The position numbers were made by a program, and so were the translations under genes. 64,000 nt of DNA. It comes from Nectonema munidae. Taxonomy: Eukaryota > Nematomorpha > Nectonematoida > Nectonematidae. Below the pieces are notes generated by a model. That model was not told the DNA's origin. It worked only from the letters and a program-made list of their open reading frames with translations, and made no database searches. Shown here piece after piece: positions 11,552-23,999 of the stretch (the first letter of the stretch is position 1; every line of letters starts with the position of its first letter). The stretch is from the NCBI GenBank assembly GCA_030549495.1, contig JAUIRK010000127.1, positions 1 to 64,000 on the forward strand, written 5' to 3'.

Positions 11552-11738
11552 AATTTAAAAATCTTTTTATGCACTCAAAATGTCACGTTCAACCGAGTTA
11601 AATTTTATAGATAAATACATGAAGACTCATCGAATTTTCAATGAATGTCGTATGTAGTTTTACACTAAATTAAAAAAATTAAAAGATCTTTTTTTGTAAA
11701 ATAAAATTTTTTTATTAAATAAACTATATCTTTTGAAA

Positions 11739-12616
11739 TTAACTAACTAATTAATTAACTTCTAACTAACTAATTAACTCACTTAGTTATTTACTAACTA
11801 ACTATCTAGCTAACTATTTGTTATTTAAAAGTTTTTTTAAAACAATTCAAATTTCAAATAAAAAAAACGCATGCTGAGAAAAAGTTTGAAAAGAACTTGG
11901 AAAAATGAATACATGAATATACTTCCATCTCATTGATATATAAAATTAAACAACTATCTTCAATAGCCTTTACTTTTTCTTTGAAAAAACATTGTTGGTA
12001 CCCATTTTTTTAAATATATTTCTTGGACAGAAATGAGCAACTATTTTTTATTTGAGTAAACAGATAGAGTATAGCGATAAAAAGGGAGATCTTATAATCT
12101 GAAATAACAAAAACATCAAATAAATCTGAATTATTCAAAACTGAAAATTTAAATAATAATTCAAAAATAAGATAATTAATGCAGAAGCTAGGAAAAAGAA
12201 ACAATTTAAAAACAAATGGGATAAAATAAGAAATATAAAAAATAAATTAGAATCCTATTTCTTGAAAAATAACAGAACTTTAGGATCATTAAATAAAATG
12301 TATTCTTTAGTTCAAGGCTCATAAAATAAAAAAATTAAATTAAAAGGCAAAATTTATAAAAAAAAATATAACAAGTATATTACAGAAAATTATTTCAAGA
12401 ACATATCAATTTATTTTGGTTTGAAATTTTTAATCATTGCAAGTACTTCAATTCTTATAATATTATATTATTAATATAATAGTAGTAGTAAAAATTCCAC
12501 TTTACTATACTTTGCAACGATAGTTATTATTTACCATTTTTATTTAGGTCTAGTTTGTTAGTTAGTTAGGTAGTTAGTTAAATAGTTTTCAGTTAGTTAA
12601 TTAGTTGATTAGCTAA
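11739..12616. repeat. Tetranucleotide (AACT/AGTT) tracts in inverted arrangement
   Basis: At 11739-11822 the sequence is an imperfect AACTAACT/AATTAACT tract. At 12546-12616 the complementary TTAGTTAG tract appears, so the two form inverted arms around about 720 bp of AT-rich DNA. A similar AGTTAGTTTA-type tract lies just outside the hAT at 52826. They may be slippage-prone microsatellites or ends of an unrecognised foldback element. Confidence 0.45.
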
Positions 12617-14371
12617 TTTCAAATACATATAGTTTTCATAATAATCATACTAAATAAGTTTTTAAGAATTCTTCATTCTTCAGCACTTTTTACGATTATG
12701 ATTAATTATGTTATGATTTTAAAAAATAATAGAATGATTCAGGCAAAATATATGTATACGGGCGTGGCCAACTCAAATCGCAATATTTTTACGCGCTGGT
12801 TATATACTTTATCCACAATCTGTGAACGAAACCTACCTCTCAATTTAACTTTGGTCAATACTTTTCATCTGTCTTAAATAAATAAATGCCATTGACATTG
12901 ATCGCCACGTATACATTTTATTTGGAAATTAAAATTTATATATTCTTTATCCAATTAATAACTGAGGATGCAATATAAACAAAAAAACTGTAAAAATGAT
13001 AATTTATGAGATATTTTTTTACCATTGTGGCTTATTTTCTTCAAGTCTGTTTTAACTTCTAAAATTTTCCTTAGTTTACCAAACTTACTCATTTATTTTT
13101 GCTAACTCCATTTTCAAGAAAAATATTTCATATGTAGAAGTGGGGTCAAAAGTACTCTTTATTCTTAGGGTTAGAATTTTTCAAGTGCGATAAAATTTTT
13201 GGTTAAAATCATCATATGATAATTTTTTAAAAGGTAATTTCAGTTAACTAATTGATATTAAATTTGAAAGAAAATATTTCTAATTTTTTAAATAAGTGAA
13301 ATTACTATATTTGAATGATAACTATTTATTTTCGTGTTTATTTGAGAAAAAAAGTTTCTTTGTAAAAATTATTTCAAAATGGGAAATATTACAAGACTAT
13401 TTATAACGGAAAAATTTAAGCACGCTGGACATGGTCCTTAATTTTCCTAGCCCATAATATACTATAAACTGAATGCAAAAGTAGAGATTAGGGAGTGAAG
13501 AAAAATAAGTGTCGACTTAAAAGATCATTATATGTGATGAAAATATGGTACTAGCCTTATTATCACAAACTTTCTTTCCCTTGTTCATGGTGTCTTTTCA
13601 GGTCAATGTGATACTAACCAAATGTGGTACTACAATGTGGTTTAACGATACTTTTATCCCTTGATGGTAAATACCACAAGATTCAATGAAACACAAATCA
13701 CGAAGTTTAATCTTTCAAGTAGATCGATTCAAACATATAGAAAACTAGGATTACCATCAAACACCATGATACACCACAACACACAGTTGACGTTGTTCGT
13801 TTTAATTATAAAGAGATGAGAAGAAGAAAGGATTTCTCTCTATTTGTTTATCATTGAAGTGCTGTCTTTGACGATTTTATTTGTAATAGATTCAAGGGAA
13901 AAAAACTTCATAAGCAAAGGACATTTGAGTAGTTATTTTTTGAAAACAATTCTGCACACAAACAACTTTTTCCATCTAACTAGAAGTACTGATTCCTACG
14001 ATCTAGAAATACCAAGTATATTTTATAATTTCTTCACGTTATATTGCTATGTTCACACATTTAGAAGAAGAATTTTTACCCCTTTTCTTCCTGAAAAGTT
14101 TTGGATACCCCTTTTGTTTAAATTTCTGGTAATGCCACTATATATAGATCCTTTCCTATTTACCTAATATAATTAAAGCTATGAGTTCATTTGGCCTTAA
14201 ATTTTTTATCCTGTTTCATGCTATTTATAATACAACAAATATTTTAGTTCTCACATATGGATAAATTTTTTGTTACCACCCTTGCTGACATCTGCGACCC
14301 TTTCTTCAAATTCCTGACTATGCTACTGAAATAATGAAATTTTAAACTTTTAATTTGGATATTCGCTAGAG
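12617..14371. other. No gene recognised
   Basis: A possible MITE-like word, GGGCGTGGCCAACTC, occurs near 12761 without a visible partner. The 107-residue plus-strand ORF at 13844-14167 shows no domain, motif or repeat that I recognise and may be chance. Confidence 0.35.
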
Positions 14372-16029
14372 CAGTGGTTCCCAACCTTTTTCTTCCCAAC
14401 GCCCCCTTAATTGATTTTTTTTCCCACAGCCCACCTATTTCTAACACTTCAAAAAGTGGGAAAATAAAATACTATTTTGTATAAAAAAGTAAACAAAAAC
14501 CAGGTTAAAAACTTTTTATATGAAATAAATTAAAAAAATATAAAGAATGAAATTTTTTGAAAATTCAATGGCTTCCTTGCGGCTGGTGATTTTTCATTAT
14601 TTCACTGAAATTAGGCTGTATATTTGTATGTTTAAGTCTTAAGTCGCCTGTTTCATCTATTTTCAGCTTATTTCTTTCTTTATTTTTCAAATATACCGCA
14701 GCACTGAAACCTGTTTCTACCAAATATGTGGAAGGAAAGGCAGAAAATAAAATTTTGATTTCTTGCCAAAAGTTTGGGTATAAAAATCCCCTCTCTATCA
14801 AGAATTTTTCATATGTTGACAGAGTGAAGAAAGCTTTTGCTTCAATGTCATTTTGCAAGTCAATCATTTCTTCTTGAATTTTGTAATTAATTTGTTCGAC
14901 ATCACACTTGAAAGGATCAAAACACCACTCAAGAACTTTAATAACAACTAAGTCTTTAAATCTTTGTTCCATTTCGGATTTTAATAAATTTATGTGAACC
15001 AAGTACACTTTTACAGCATCATTATCAATTTTTATTCCTTCTTTGGAAATAGAATTAAGATTAGGAAACTGATGAAAATCACGACGGCATAAACTTGAAG
15101 CAAATATCTCTAATTTGCTGATGAACCCACCAATAGTTAGTTTAGCCTTTATTAGATTTGAAGATTTTCCTTGAAGTTTGAGATTAATGTCTTTTAATTT
15201 TCCAAAAATATCGGCCAGATAAGCAATATCATTTTTAATTAAACTTATGTTTCCCTATCCTCATCTTTAAAAAAATCAAGAATGGTCTCATAAAGTTCAA
15301 AAAATCTTTGGAGACAATTTCCTTTTGAGAGCCATCTCACTTCTGTGTGCATTAAAAGAGAGCTAAACTCTTCTTCATTATTCCCACAAAGATTTTGAAA
15401 AATCCTATCCTTAAGTGAGCTTGTCTTTATTTTATTAACTGCTTTTATAACAATTTGTAAGGATTCAAAAAGGCTTGGTGACATCATTTTGCCAACAAAA
15501 TGTCTATGAATCAGACAGTGAATTGTTAAAATTTCTGGACAAATTCTTTTTAAATGAGCTAAAAAACGTTTATATCCGCCAACCATTGACTGTGCGCTGT
15601 CTGTTGCACATGCTAAAATATTTTTCAATGGAAAAAAGTTTTCTACGACTTTAAAAATTGTTGACCCTTTGTATCACTAACCAAAGAGTTCGCAAATAAA
15701 AATTACTATGTAAATTCTGAATTGTCATTGATGAATCTCACATATGCAAGCAAAATCGACTTATTGCTGATCATTGTAGATTCATCTACCTGTAAAACAA
15801 ATTCTTTAAACTTTAACTGGTCCCATAATGTAGTTTCTACATTTTTTGACATTTCATTAATTCCTGCCAATACTGTGTTGTTACTCAAAGGAACAAATGA
15901 AAGTAAATTATTATCACCTGAACCAATCATTGTGCCAACAAATTCTTTGATACAACACTGAAAAAAATATCTAATAGCAGTTACTGGAAAAAACTAATAA
16001 TAATGATAGTCCTTAATGTGGGTGTTTAC

Positions 16030-16262
16030 CTAATAATTTTACTAGTTTTTACTCATAACATTTTTACTATAAATATAATAATTATTTCAAAACTAAAATA
16101 TAGAAAACCCAATAATTTTACTAGTTTTATTTCATAACTCCAATATAAAAATCCAATAATTATGCTAGTTTAGTTTCATAACTCTAATATAAAAAACCCA
16201 TTAAGTAACTAGTTTTTTCTCATAACTTCAATACAAAAAATTCGATAATGTTACTAGTTTTT
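16030..16262. repeat. Subterminal repeat array with ACTAGTTTT core
   Basis: Imperfect units contain AATAATTTTACTAGTTTT followed by CATAACT and a CAATATAAAAA-type tract. The core occurs about five times, spaced roughly 40-80 bp. Related CTAGTAA words occur at the opposite end (17800-17865). Such arrays are typical transposase-binding zones in CACTA-like elements (known of that family; applied here by inference). Confidence 0.55.
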
Positions 16263-16386
16263 TATAATTTAAATCAAAAATAACATGGATTTTGACCCCC
16301 AATTTAGTTCCAATAATTAGGAAAAAGTAATAAATATAGTTTAGTTTATTCAACAAAAATATTATCATTAAATTGAAAAAACCCTT

Positions 16387-16632
16387 TCAATGAGTTTTTT
16401 TCAATGTCTGAATCTTTTTTAAAATTTTTTTCAAATCGCATAATATATATTTTGATCTGTAAAAAAATGAAATAAAGATGTCATCAGTATTGTCATAGTA
16501 TTGTATATTGACATCAGAAGGATTTATATTCAGCTTCAACAAAATTTTTTCATGGATTGAAGAGAGTTTCAAAGTCCCAACAAATCCAATTTCCACATTT
16601 ATTTCATAGAGTAAAATAAGATAATTAACCAT
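16387..16632 (-). CDS. Small ORF of unknown function in the nested CACT-ended element
   Basis: This is an 81-codon ORF rich in Ile, Asp and Asn (for example NINPSDVNIQYYDNTDDIFI), with no motif I recognise. It lies about 290 bp downstream of the two-finger ORF on the same strand, as a second exon or ORF of the same element might. It could equally be a fragment of a longer degraded protein. Confidence 0.3.
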   Translation of the reverse strand: MVNYLILLYEINVEIGFVGTLKLSSIHEKILLKLNINPSDVNIQYYDNTDDIFISFFYRSKYILCDLKKILKKIQTLKKTH

Positions 16633-16921
16633 TTAAAGTCTAAATATAAAGTAGGTGAATATAACTAACACAAATTGTTTGAAAAATAATCTACCTCTAA
16701 AACCAAAAATGGTGATAATAACTGTTTTAGACACACTAAAAAACTTGAGTATTTCAATAACAAAAAAAATTAAAAATATTTCTTTATTAAAAAAGATTTT
16801 CAATCAAGACATAATAAATTCTTAGGAACTATAACTTTATGATATTCATCATTATGAAGACTATAAACTTATGAGAAATTATGAAGATTATAATTGATAT
16901 AATCTTGAACAAAGTTTTGAA

Positions 16922-17380
16922 TCATTTTTGTATGATTCTAATTGCAATTTTTTTCTGAAGACAAGTAACAGCGTTTATGGGTAGTTTATGAAACTCTCTC
17001 AAGTGTAGGAAGAAATTAACAATATCAAAAAATGAATCATTAAAACTTTGAAAATCTACAGTGGAATTAGTTGGAAAGGAGCTAGAAGGTTGTTCAATAG
17101 TTTCAACTTGGAAGTTTTCACATTCTTTCGCATTTCTTGTTGATCTACATGGAAATAAAGTGGCAAAATTATGCTTTCGTTTGAGGTGTTTATGATAACA
17201 GCTAGTGTTGTAAAAAAGATCCTCACAGCATAAACACTTAAATGATTCTCCACTTTTTTCGTGATTGTATCGAATATGCTTTAGATATTTGAAAAAAATA
17301 TTCGTTTCAAAAGAGCACAAACTACATTTCAACATGGTTTTTAAGCCTACCAATAACTTTTTTAGCAAAAAATGTAACAT
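16922..17380 (-). CDS. Two-finger C2H2 protein of the nested CACT-ended element
   Basis: The 152-residue ORF contains two adjacent C2H2 fingers: CSLCSFETNIFFKYLKHIRY then NH, and CLCCEDLFYNTSCYHKHLKR then KH. Each has C-x2-C, twelve residues, then H-x4-H. The tail is Ser/Phe-rich and ends in a Lys/Ile helix-like segment. A start at residue 16 (MLKCSLC) would also serve. Two closely spaced fingers at an N-terminus are common in transposon-encoded proteins of invertebrates. The ORF is open throughout, so this element may be younger than its hAT host. The biochemical role is unknown. Confidence 0.5.
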   Translation of the reverse strand: MLHFLLKKLLVGLKTMLKCSLCSFETNIFFKYLKHIRYNHEKSGESFKCLCCEDLFYNTSCYHKHLKRKHNFATLFPCRSTRNAKECENFQVETIEQPSSSFPTNSTVDFQSFNDSFFDIVNFFLHLREFHKLPINAVTCLQKKIAIRIIQK

Positions 17381-18342
17381 AATTAATATGTATTTTAAAT
17401 TTTAAATGAAAAAATACGGTAAAAGTAATGTTTTACAAAGAAAAATTTTGCGTATTGTTTTTTATCAAATATATCTAATTAATGTTACAAATACCGTCAT
17501 ATAACCAGTTTAAATATAGGGTTAGGGAAGGGAGTTTACAAAAGATAATTTAAAGTAAATAACAAACTGTATGATAATTGCATTTTCATTCCAGTATATC
17601 TGAGGCAATGTCTATTAAGATGGCTACTATCTAATGCGATTATGTGTTACACAAATAAAACAATGTACATTGTAGCAATAATAATAATAATAATATTTTG
17701 GTTTTGAAGTTCCTTGTTTAGGCGCATAATTACTTCCATGTTGAGATGTGCTTTTTGCTGTACACTCTACTGAACATATTAGAATCGTTATAATACATTT
17801 CTAGAAATCTAGTAAATTGTAACTTTACTGGTTTTTGATGCAAATAACTAGTAAAATTACTAGATTTTTTTTTGAGTGAAGGTAGTATCAAATTTTCCCC
17901 AATATTATGGGGTTTGCCTGTTTTTGCAATAAGTAGAGAAATTTTGTATTATGTCAAAAGTCCATTTTCAAGATTACTTGAATTTTTAAAATTATTAAAA
18001 TTCAAGCATTGTTTTTTATGTTTTTCTTTCAAGTTTTTGAAATACAGTTCTCTTTATTAAATTTGTCAGGATGAATTTTTTCCAAATGGATTACTTAATC
18101 GGGAAGGCTTCATTAGAAAATGTTTTACAACAAATTAAACATAGAGGTAACTTATCATTACTGGGACATTGAATGAAACCAAACTTTAAATATTCTGAAG
18201 AATATTGACGAAGTTTTCTCTTTTCAGACATTCAAATTGTGAAACGTGAATTAAATTCTTAAATATCCAAGCATTGTAAAATTATTTGGTAAGATTGAGT
18301 AATTTTAGAATATAAATATATATTTAAAATCTTTTTTGTTTC

Positions 18343-18751
18343 TCATTTTGGGAATATTATGACTTATTGTATTTCAGAATATAAAATGCTTCATGAGCAG
18401 TGGCGATTCTGGTTTTCAAAAGTGTATGGGCATCACAGAGGCCAACTTTTCAATTTATAAAACTCATAATTTTCTAAGAATTAACAATCTCACTTGTTTC
18501 AATTATATTTATGCATTTGATGTGCTTTTTTTTATTTAACTCAAATCATCATCAAAATTATTTGAGGACATTCTTGAAACTATATATTTTTTACACTTTA
18601 TACTTATCCTGTTTGATTGAATAAATTAGAAAGACAAAAATAATTATCGTAAAAATGTACTATTATCATTTATTTAATTTACACACTTGTACACATTTAA
18701 ATAACTGTTTTTATATGCTCAAATACAATAAGTCATAATATTCCCAAAATG
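18343..18751. repeat. Foldback with perfect 31-bp arms
   Basis: The left arm 18343-18373 starts CATTTTGGGAATATTATGAC and the right arm 18721-18751 is its exact reverse complement, 31 of 31. The 347-bp spacer includes CAGTGGCGATTCTGG near 18400, whose inverted partner, AGAATCGACACTG, lies outside the right arm near 18870. The arms are flanked by T-rich and A-rich tracts. Confidence 0.75.
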
Positions 18752-19761
18752 GAAAAAAGTTTTTTTGCTAACATAAAACTACACTTTAAATATTTTTGAT
18801 AGTTTTTTACAAAATTTAGAGTTCAGAAAAAAGTAGAAGGGAAGGCAATGGTATTACCCTCTCTCTTAGAATCGACACTGCTCTTTGGGCTTTACCATGC
18901 TAATATAATATATTTACTTATTAAGTTCAAAAAGGGTAATGCAACATGATAGCACTTCTTTGAAGAAAATAAAATACAATATCAATTACAGTAGAAAAAC
19001 GGCATACTTGAACCCAAACAATTTTTAATGAAAAGCTGAACGAAAAATTAACTAGAAATTAGAGAAATTCTAATTAGAAAATTTTGCGGTAAAACTATAT
19101 GAAGAGATTTGTGAAATTAAAGTAGAAAGAGAGAAGAATAAATTTGGTTTCTAAATGGCATGAAAAAAGCAAGTTTCACTCGTCCTTCTCTGACGCCTAT
19201 GGTGAGGTATTGCTGCCTCTTTGGAAACTTAACTTGCAGTCAATCAAAACGCACCATGTCATATAACGTGATAAAGCAGGCTACCCTCCAAACACTGCCA
19301 TGTATTTTTTCTTCATCATCTTAAGTGTTTTTATTTCAATAGAAAAAAATTCACAAGCCTAGCTGCTATTTTGCAAACATCTTCACAAACAAAATAGTAC
19401 TCCTGTCGAATCCCTATACCCTTTATACATCTTTATACAGAAAGAAAGATTCAATTTTATCACGCGTTAGTGTGGTAGATAAAAATATTCACAGCTTTGC
19501 TAATCATTCAATTCCCTTTTACTAATATGAAAGCATGTGCCTATGTGTCATCACGTGCCTGTGCAAACCAGTTAGCGATGTCAAGCTCATATATTTTTGT
19601 AAGTCTTACGTTTCTTCTAAAACAATATATCAAAGATATACAATACATTTTAAGAGACAAATTTCATCCAACGCCCCCCTCAGCGCCATCTGGACATTAA
19701 ACGCCCAATAAAAAAGTTATAACGCCCCAGGGGGCGATGCCACCCAGGTTGGGAACCCCTG

Positions 19762-20984
19762 GACAAGAGGATTCCGATATGGCACGTACCCGAACAATTA
19801 AACCTTGTCAGCCTTTAAATTTTTTGTGAAATAAAAATGACTTATTTATAACTATATCAAACTTGGATAATAATGTTTCAAAAAAAAATTCTATTTTTTT
19901 TTAAATTTTGAAAAAATTCATCTTTTTATTTACTAATTTTTTCAAAGCATTTATTTGTTTTTTCAATAGAATTTTGCGAATTTTCTGCCGCATTGTGAGT
20001 GTAAAAGGAGCATTTGTGCCATTAGTGAAAACGTATAAAGTGTATCATCTTTTGTATGTATGTTAGATCAACATGACCACTAAAAATGCCTCATCTTCTG
20101 TATGTAATTTGATTAGACAAACTCTGGAAAAATCATTCTTCGAATAGCCATATATTTTTCTATAATAATAAAAAATTAGGGTAACATAAGTAATTTGTTG
20201 AATATACAAGAATTTCACTGTTTGACAGTGAAAGTGAAATACAAAAACTTCCATTTAATGAAACGCATTATCCATAGACACAAAATTGCCTATTTAAAAA
20301 ACCTAGTTTAAGACAAGTGGTAGGAAAGGGGAAAAAAGGAAAAGATTGAATCACTTAAATTTTCTATATATTTCTAAATTTGTTATTATGTGGTTCTACT
20401 GACTCAATTCCTGGATCTGTCCTGGTATGTAAATAATATGCGTTTCACAAATCGTGATTCTAAAATAAACCTACTGATATTTTGCCTACTCATAGTTTAC
20501 ACAACAGACGTTTGACGAATTTTTAGTTTTTTTTAATAATCGTTTAACAATTTAAAGCATTATTTTTCGCTTAGTTAAAAACGCTTAGTTTAAGTCAAAA
20601 AATCCCCCCCCCCCCCCCCCCCCCCCCAACTAAAATTTCTCTTTTATTGGCTACATCTTTTGCTACCATACTTCGTGACATTTCCTAAAATTGATAGCTG
20701 CATCTTTTGATACCTTTTTGGTTGAATGACCTTTTCTGGCCTAAATCTGTCAATCAAAATCAAAAGTTAAACTTTTTCAGCAAAATTCTGACTGTATCTC
20801 TAATTAAGCTTATAACTTTGGTTCTATATTATATACTCGTTTGAAAATTTATAAATATATACAGTTTTGAACACATAACACTTTATAGTTTAAATTTTTT
20901 CAAAATCATGGTTACTTTTTGGGAAATATCAATCAAAATTTTGATTGATGAGAAATATATCTAATAAAATATACCTTCAAATTT
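19762..20984. other. No gene recognised; 24-nt poly-C tract
   Basis: A continuous C-run occupies 20604-20627 in otherwise AT-rich DNA. The short minus-strand ORF at 20063-20254 shows no family signal. Confidence 0.4.
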
Positions 20985-21670
20985 TACATGAAATATATTT
21001 TTTTAATTTTTGGACTTATTTTTGGAATTTAGAAATTGAAAATACCTATAAGTGTGTAACAAACTTGCGGTTTACTTCTAAAATCTGTCTCTGAAAACAT
21101 TCATTCAAATTTTACATGGAATATACCCATTATTATAACAAATCAACAATCGCAATTTCATTTATAAATTCTTTTTGCCTTTAGAATTTGAAAATGCTAA
21201 TCAATGTGAAACAAAGTTGCGGTTTATTTTTAAAATCTGTCTCTGAGTACATTAATTAATATTTTACATGAAATATACACGCTTTTATAAGAAATCAAAA
21301 ATGCATTTCATTTATGGATTGTTTTTGCATTTAGAATTTGAAAATGCTAATCAATGTGAAACAAATTTGCGGTTTATTTTTAAAATCTGTCTTCGAGAAC
21401 ATTCGTTCAAATTTTACATGAAATATACACCCTTTTATAACAAATCAACAATGCCAATTTCATTTATGGATTGTTTTTGCATTTAGAATTTGAAAATACT
21501 TATAAGTGTGAAACAAAGTTGCGGTTTATTTCTAAAATCTGACTATGAGAACATTCATTCAAATTTTACATGAAATACACACATTTTTATAATAAATCAA
21601 CAATGCCAATTCCAATTATAGATTGTTTTTGGGTTTAGAATGTGAAAATACTTGTACGCGTGAATCATAT
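20985..21670. repeat. Satellite-like array, about 151-bp period, four-plus units
   Basis: The word GCGGTTTA recurs at about 21067, 21219, 21369 and 21521. Each unit includes GTGAAACAAAGTTGCGGTTT, AAAATCTGTC, TTTTACATGAAATATACAC and TTTATGGATTGTTTTTGCAT. The units are diverged by scattered substitutions. The array is followed directly by an inverted partial copy (about 21680-21790) of the different unit that forms the array at 24000-24480. Confidence 0.7.
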
Positions 21671-22553
21671 TTGCAAATCAGGTGTTTTACACATATGTAC
21701 CCATTTTCAAGTAGGCTGAATCCAACAGTGATGTTTATTTTTTATAAAAATTAATCATACCTGTCAAAAAATTATTGACATATGACACTTCAACTGAAAT
21801 AAAGGACTTCATGATTAAATAGTTATTATATGTAATTTATTTTGTCACAGAACAAATAGAATTATAAGTAGGCAAAACAAAATTGCAAAAAAAAAAATAT
21901 AACTGAAAATGTTATAGAACTAAAAACGGGATTTTATACCAAATTCAATGAGGTGATTTTTTTAATGAAATTAATTACAAAACGGACTCTGTAGAGGCAT
22001 TTTTTGATGCGCATCATTTTATTTGAAGGAGAAAGACAGTTCGTTTATACCAGTCACTCTACCATATCTCGAAACAAGCTGAATCGGTCAATTTAAATAA
22101 GTTTCGTGTTTGACCATTTTGAGAAAGTTTTATACGTATAATCAAACAATATACAAATGAACGAAGATGATAAAGTTGAAACATAATTTATTTATAATAA
22201 AAATTTGATCGTTTTTTTTATATCTAATCATTTGGTTGTTGTATCGTTTCTCTAAAATGAAAAATATTTTCACCTCAACATGAGTTTTCTGCATAAAATT
22301 TGCTATTTTATTTAATAATTTCTGACAGTATTTAAAAAAAGTGAATGATCTCCTTTATTAAAAACTGTCAAGGATAATAAAAATAGTTTTAAAAAAAAGA
22401 GAAAAACTTTATTCGAAAATTTGTTTTTTGATAATCAAGATTCAAAAAAACAAAAATATTTATTACGAAATTATTATACGTTAAAAAGAATAAAAAAATT
22501 ATAAAACATGCAGAAAATTAGAAACAATTATACTGAAAAAATATTTGAACAGG

Positions 22554-23480
22554 CTAACCATTACAATCAGGACATACTATTACTGAAGGTTTTTTACAAA
22601 GCGAAATACCGCATACATTACAAACAGACGATGTTTTAGAAAGAGCATCTTTTCTTTTCTTGTCCTCGGTTCCTTGAACTTCCTCAAGGCATACCTTGCA
22701 CCTACGTCTAACAGGTAACTCGTGCAAAGAAGCTATTGATTTTTGAACCATCTCACCTGTTATAATAAATATGGAATTATCAATTTTACGCAAAATTTCG
22801 CTTTGAAGACCTATTTTTTTCCTTGAATAAAGATATGGGACAATCAAATTTTTTGCTAGTTCTACTCATAAGCTTAATAAATTTACATTTCTTGGGTTTT
22901 TCTCATTATTAAAAGCAAAAATAGTACCTGCATTTACTCTTGCCGTATCTAATAGATAAGAAAAAGCGGCTACTGTCCATTTTTTGTTTTTCTATTTGTG
23001 GAATAATTTCTTATTCTCTGATTGAATATATCCGTTCCACCCTTGGAAAAATCGCACGGGTTAAAAATTGCAGGTTTACTTTTTTCATCGTCTACTGTAA
23101 TTCCCATGGAATTCAAAACTAATACATTTTTCTTTCCTTTTGATTTAGAAAATACTACATAACTATGAATTGATAAAAATTCTCTATCTATATCCCAGCA
23201 AAACTTATAAGACAATTCATCTCTATTATCTAAACTTTTCATACTTTGCGGAAGAGATTTTCTTCTTGTGTCTATTGTACCGACTATTAATTAATCCTTT
23301 TTTATACAGTCAATCAGCTAGCTCTATAGAGGTATACAAACGGTCAATGGTTAAATTTCGACCTCTCAAAGATAATTATGCAGTGATGATGCCTCTTATA
23401 AGTGTATAAGTTCTATATAATTTTTCTCAATATATACATCGTTACCTTGGCAAAACTTGGATGGCATTTTCTGAAGAAGA
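22554..23480 (-). pseudogene. piggyBac-like transposase, C-terminal half
   Basis: Reading the minus strand from about 23470: MPSKFCQG, then GRNLTIDRLYTSIELAD (the second Asp region, family pattern DNWFTS), then KSLDNRDELSY, SKPAIFNPCDFSKGGTDIFN (third Asp region) and RNYSTNRKTK. It ends in the Cys-rich tail CKVCLEEVQG, CNVCGISLC, VCPDC (stop near 22554). Stops and frame changes lie between the blocks. The N-terminal half was not found, so this copy is truncated. It sits between two roughly 150-bp arrays that share an inverted segment, suggesting the arrays are its subterminal regions. Confidence 0.7.
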
Positions 23481-23999
23481 GGGAGCTTACTTTATATATA
23501 CAAATGTAAGAAAGTTTGAGAAGTTATAACTTCATTCCTCCGAAATAGAAACCTATCAAATTTTGCATATCTGTATGCACATATAAATGGAATATTCAAA
23601 GTTCGGAAAAATTCGAAAAAATTATACATAATATTTAAAAAACATGATGTAATCATGCAAACTCCAGTTGAAATATAATTCACAGCGTAATTTTCATTCT
23701 ATAGTCTAAAAATGAAAAAAAAAATTTTGCACATAAATATATGAATCAATTTTATAGTATAATGGTGAGTATCAAAATTAATATTCGTGCCTCATTGAAA
23801 ATTTTGATACTGAAAAAATTTGTTTTATTATAGATTCCAAATAAAATCTAAACTTCAAAGAGAAATAAATTCATTTGTGAAATGACTAAAAATTTGAATA
23901 TAGTCTTTGGAGAATAGCATGAAAACAAATCGTTCAAAAATCAGTACAATATATCTAACCGCAAACATACCACGATTTTAAAAAAGTCACAAATTGATC

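Larger units (their letters stand above)
15956..17878 (-). mobile_element. CACT-ended element nested in the hAT
   Basis: The left end CACTGAAAAAAATATCTAAT and the right end, read on the minus strand, CACTCAAAAAAAAATCTAGT resemble each other over the first 20 bases. Both subterminal zones are rich in TTACTAG/CTAGTAA words. CACTA/CMC elements are known for CACT ends and repeated subterminal motifs, so that superfamily is a reasonable guess. The flanks (ACAA and AAGG) give no clean target duplication. It carries two minus-strand ORFs (17380-16922 and 16632-16387), neither of them a recognisable transposase, so it is either non-autonomous or of an unfamiliar kind. Confidence 0.45.
14565..18231 (-). 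pseudogene. hAT transposase with BED zinc finger, interrupted
   Basis: The start codon is at 18231. The protein begins MSEKRKLRQYSSEYLKFGF and shows a BED finger, CLIC in one frame then HLEKIHPDK after a frame change. KTGKPHNIGENLILPSL leads into the insertion point near 17878. On the other side the protein resumes at about 15960 with CCIKEFVGTM, PLSNNTVLAGINEMSKNVE, VLQVDESTM (first catalytic Asp), CATDSAQSMVGGYK (second Asp region), HTEVRWLSKG and the C-terminal dimerisation block SAFPSTYLVETGFSAAVYL (14565-15008). Several frame breaks remain apart from the insertion, so it is not functional. The order and motifs match the ZBED/FAM200-like hAT group. Confidence 0.75.
14372..19761 (-). mobile_element. 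hAT-family (ZBED-like) DNA transposon with nested insertions, 5.4 kb
   Basis: The left end CAGTGGTTCCCAACC and the right end GGTTGGGAACCCCTG form clear hAT terminal inverted repeats, followed inward by the usual CGCCCCC-type motifs. The flanking octamers CGCTAGAG and GACAAGAG agree at five of eight positions, so the target duplication is old or altered. Inside is a minus-strand transposase split by a CACT-ended element (15956-17878), with a perfect foldback (18343-18751) between the transposase start and the right end. Removing the insertions would bring it near normal autonomous hAT size. Confidence 0.75.

Noticed and set aside
13844-14167. 107-codon plus-strand ORF
   Set aside because: No motif, repeat or splice support; Phe/Leu/Ile-rich composition is what chance ORFs in AT-rich DNA give.
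17872-18060. 62-codon plus-strand ORF
   Set aside because: Antisense to the hAT transposase segment KTGKPHNIGENLILPSL.
18400-18876. CAGTGGCGATTCTGG and its inverted partner as a hAT MITE
   Set aside because: The ends pair, but the flanking octamers do not match and the perfect 31-bp arms lie in a different register, so I could not define one element.
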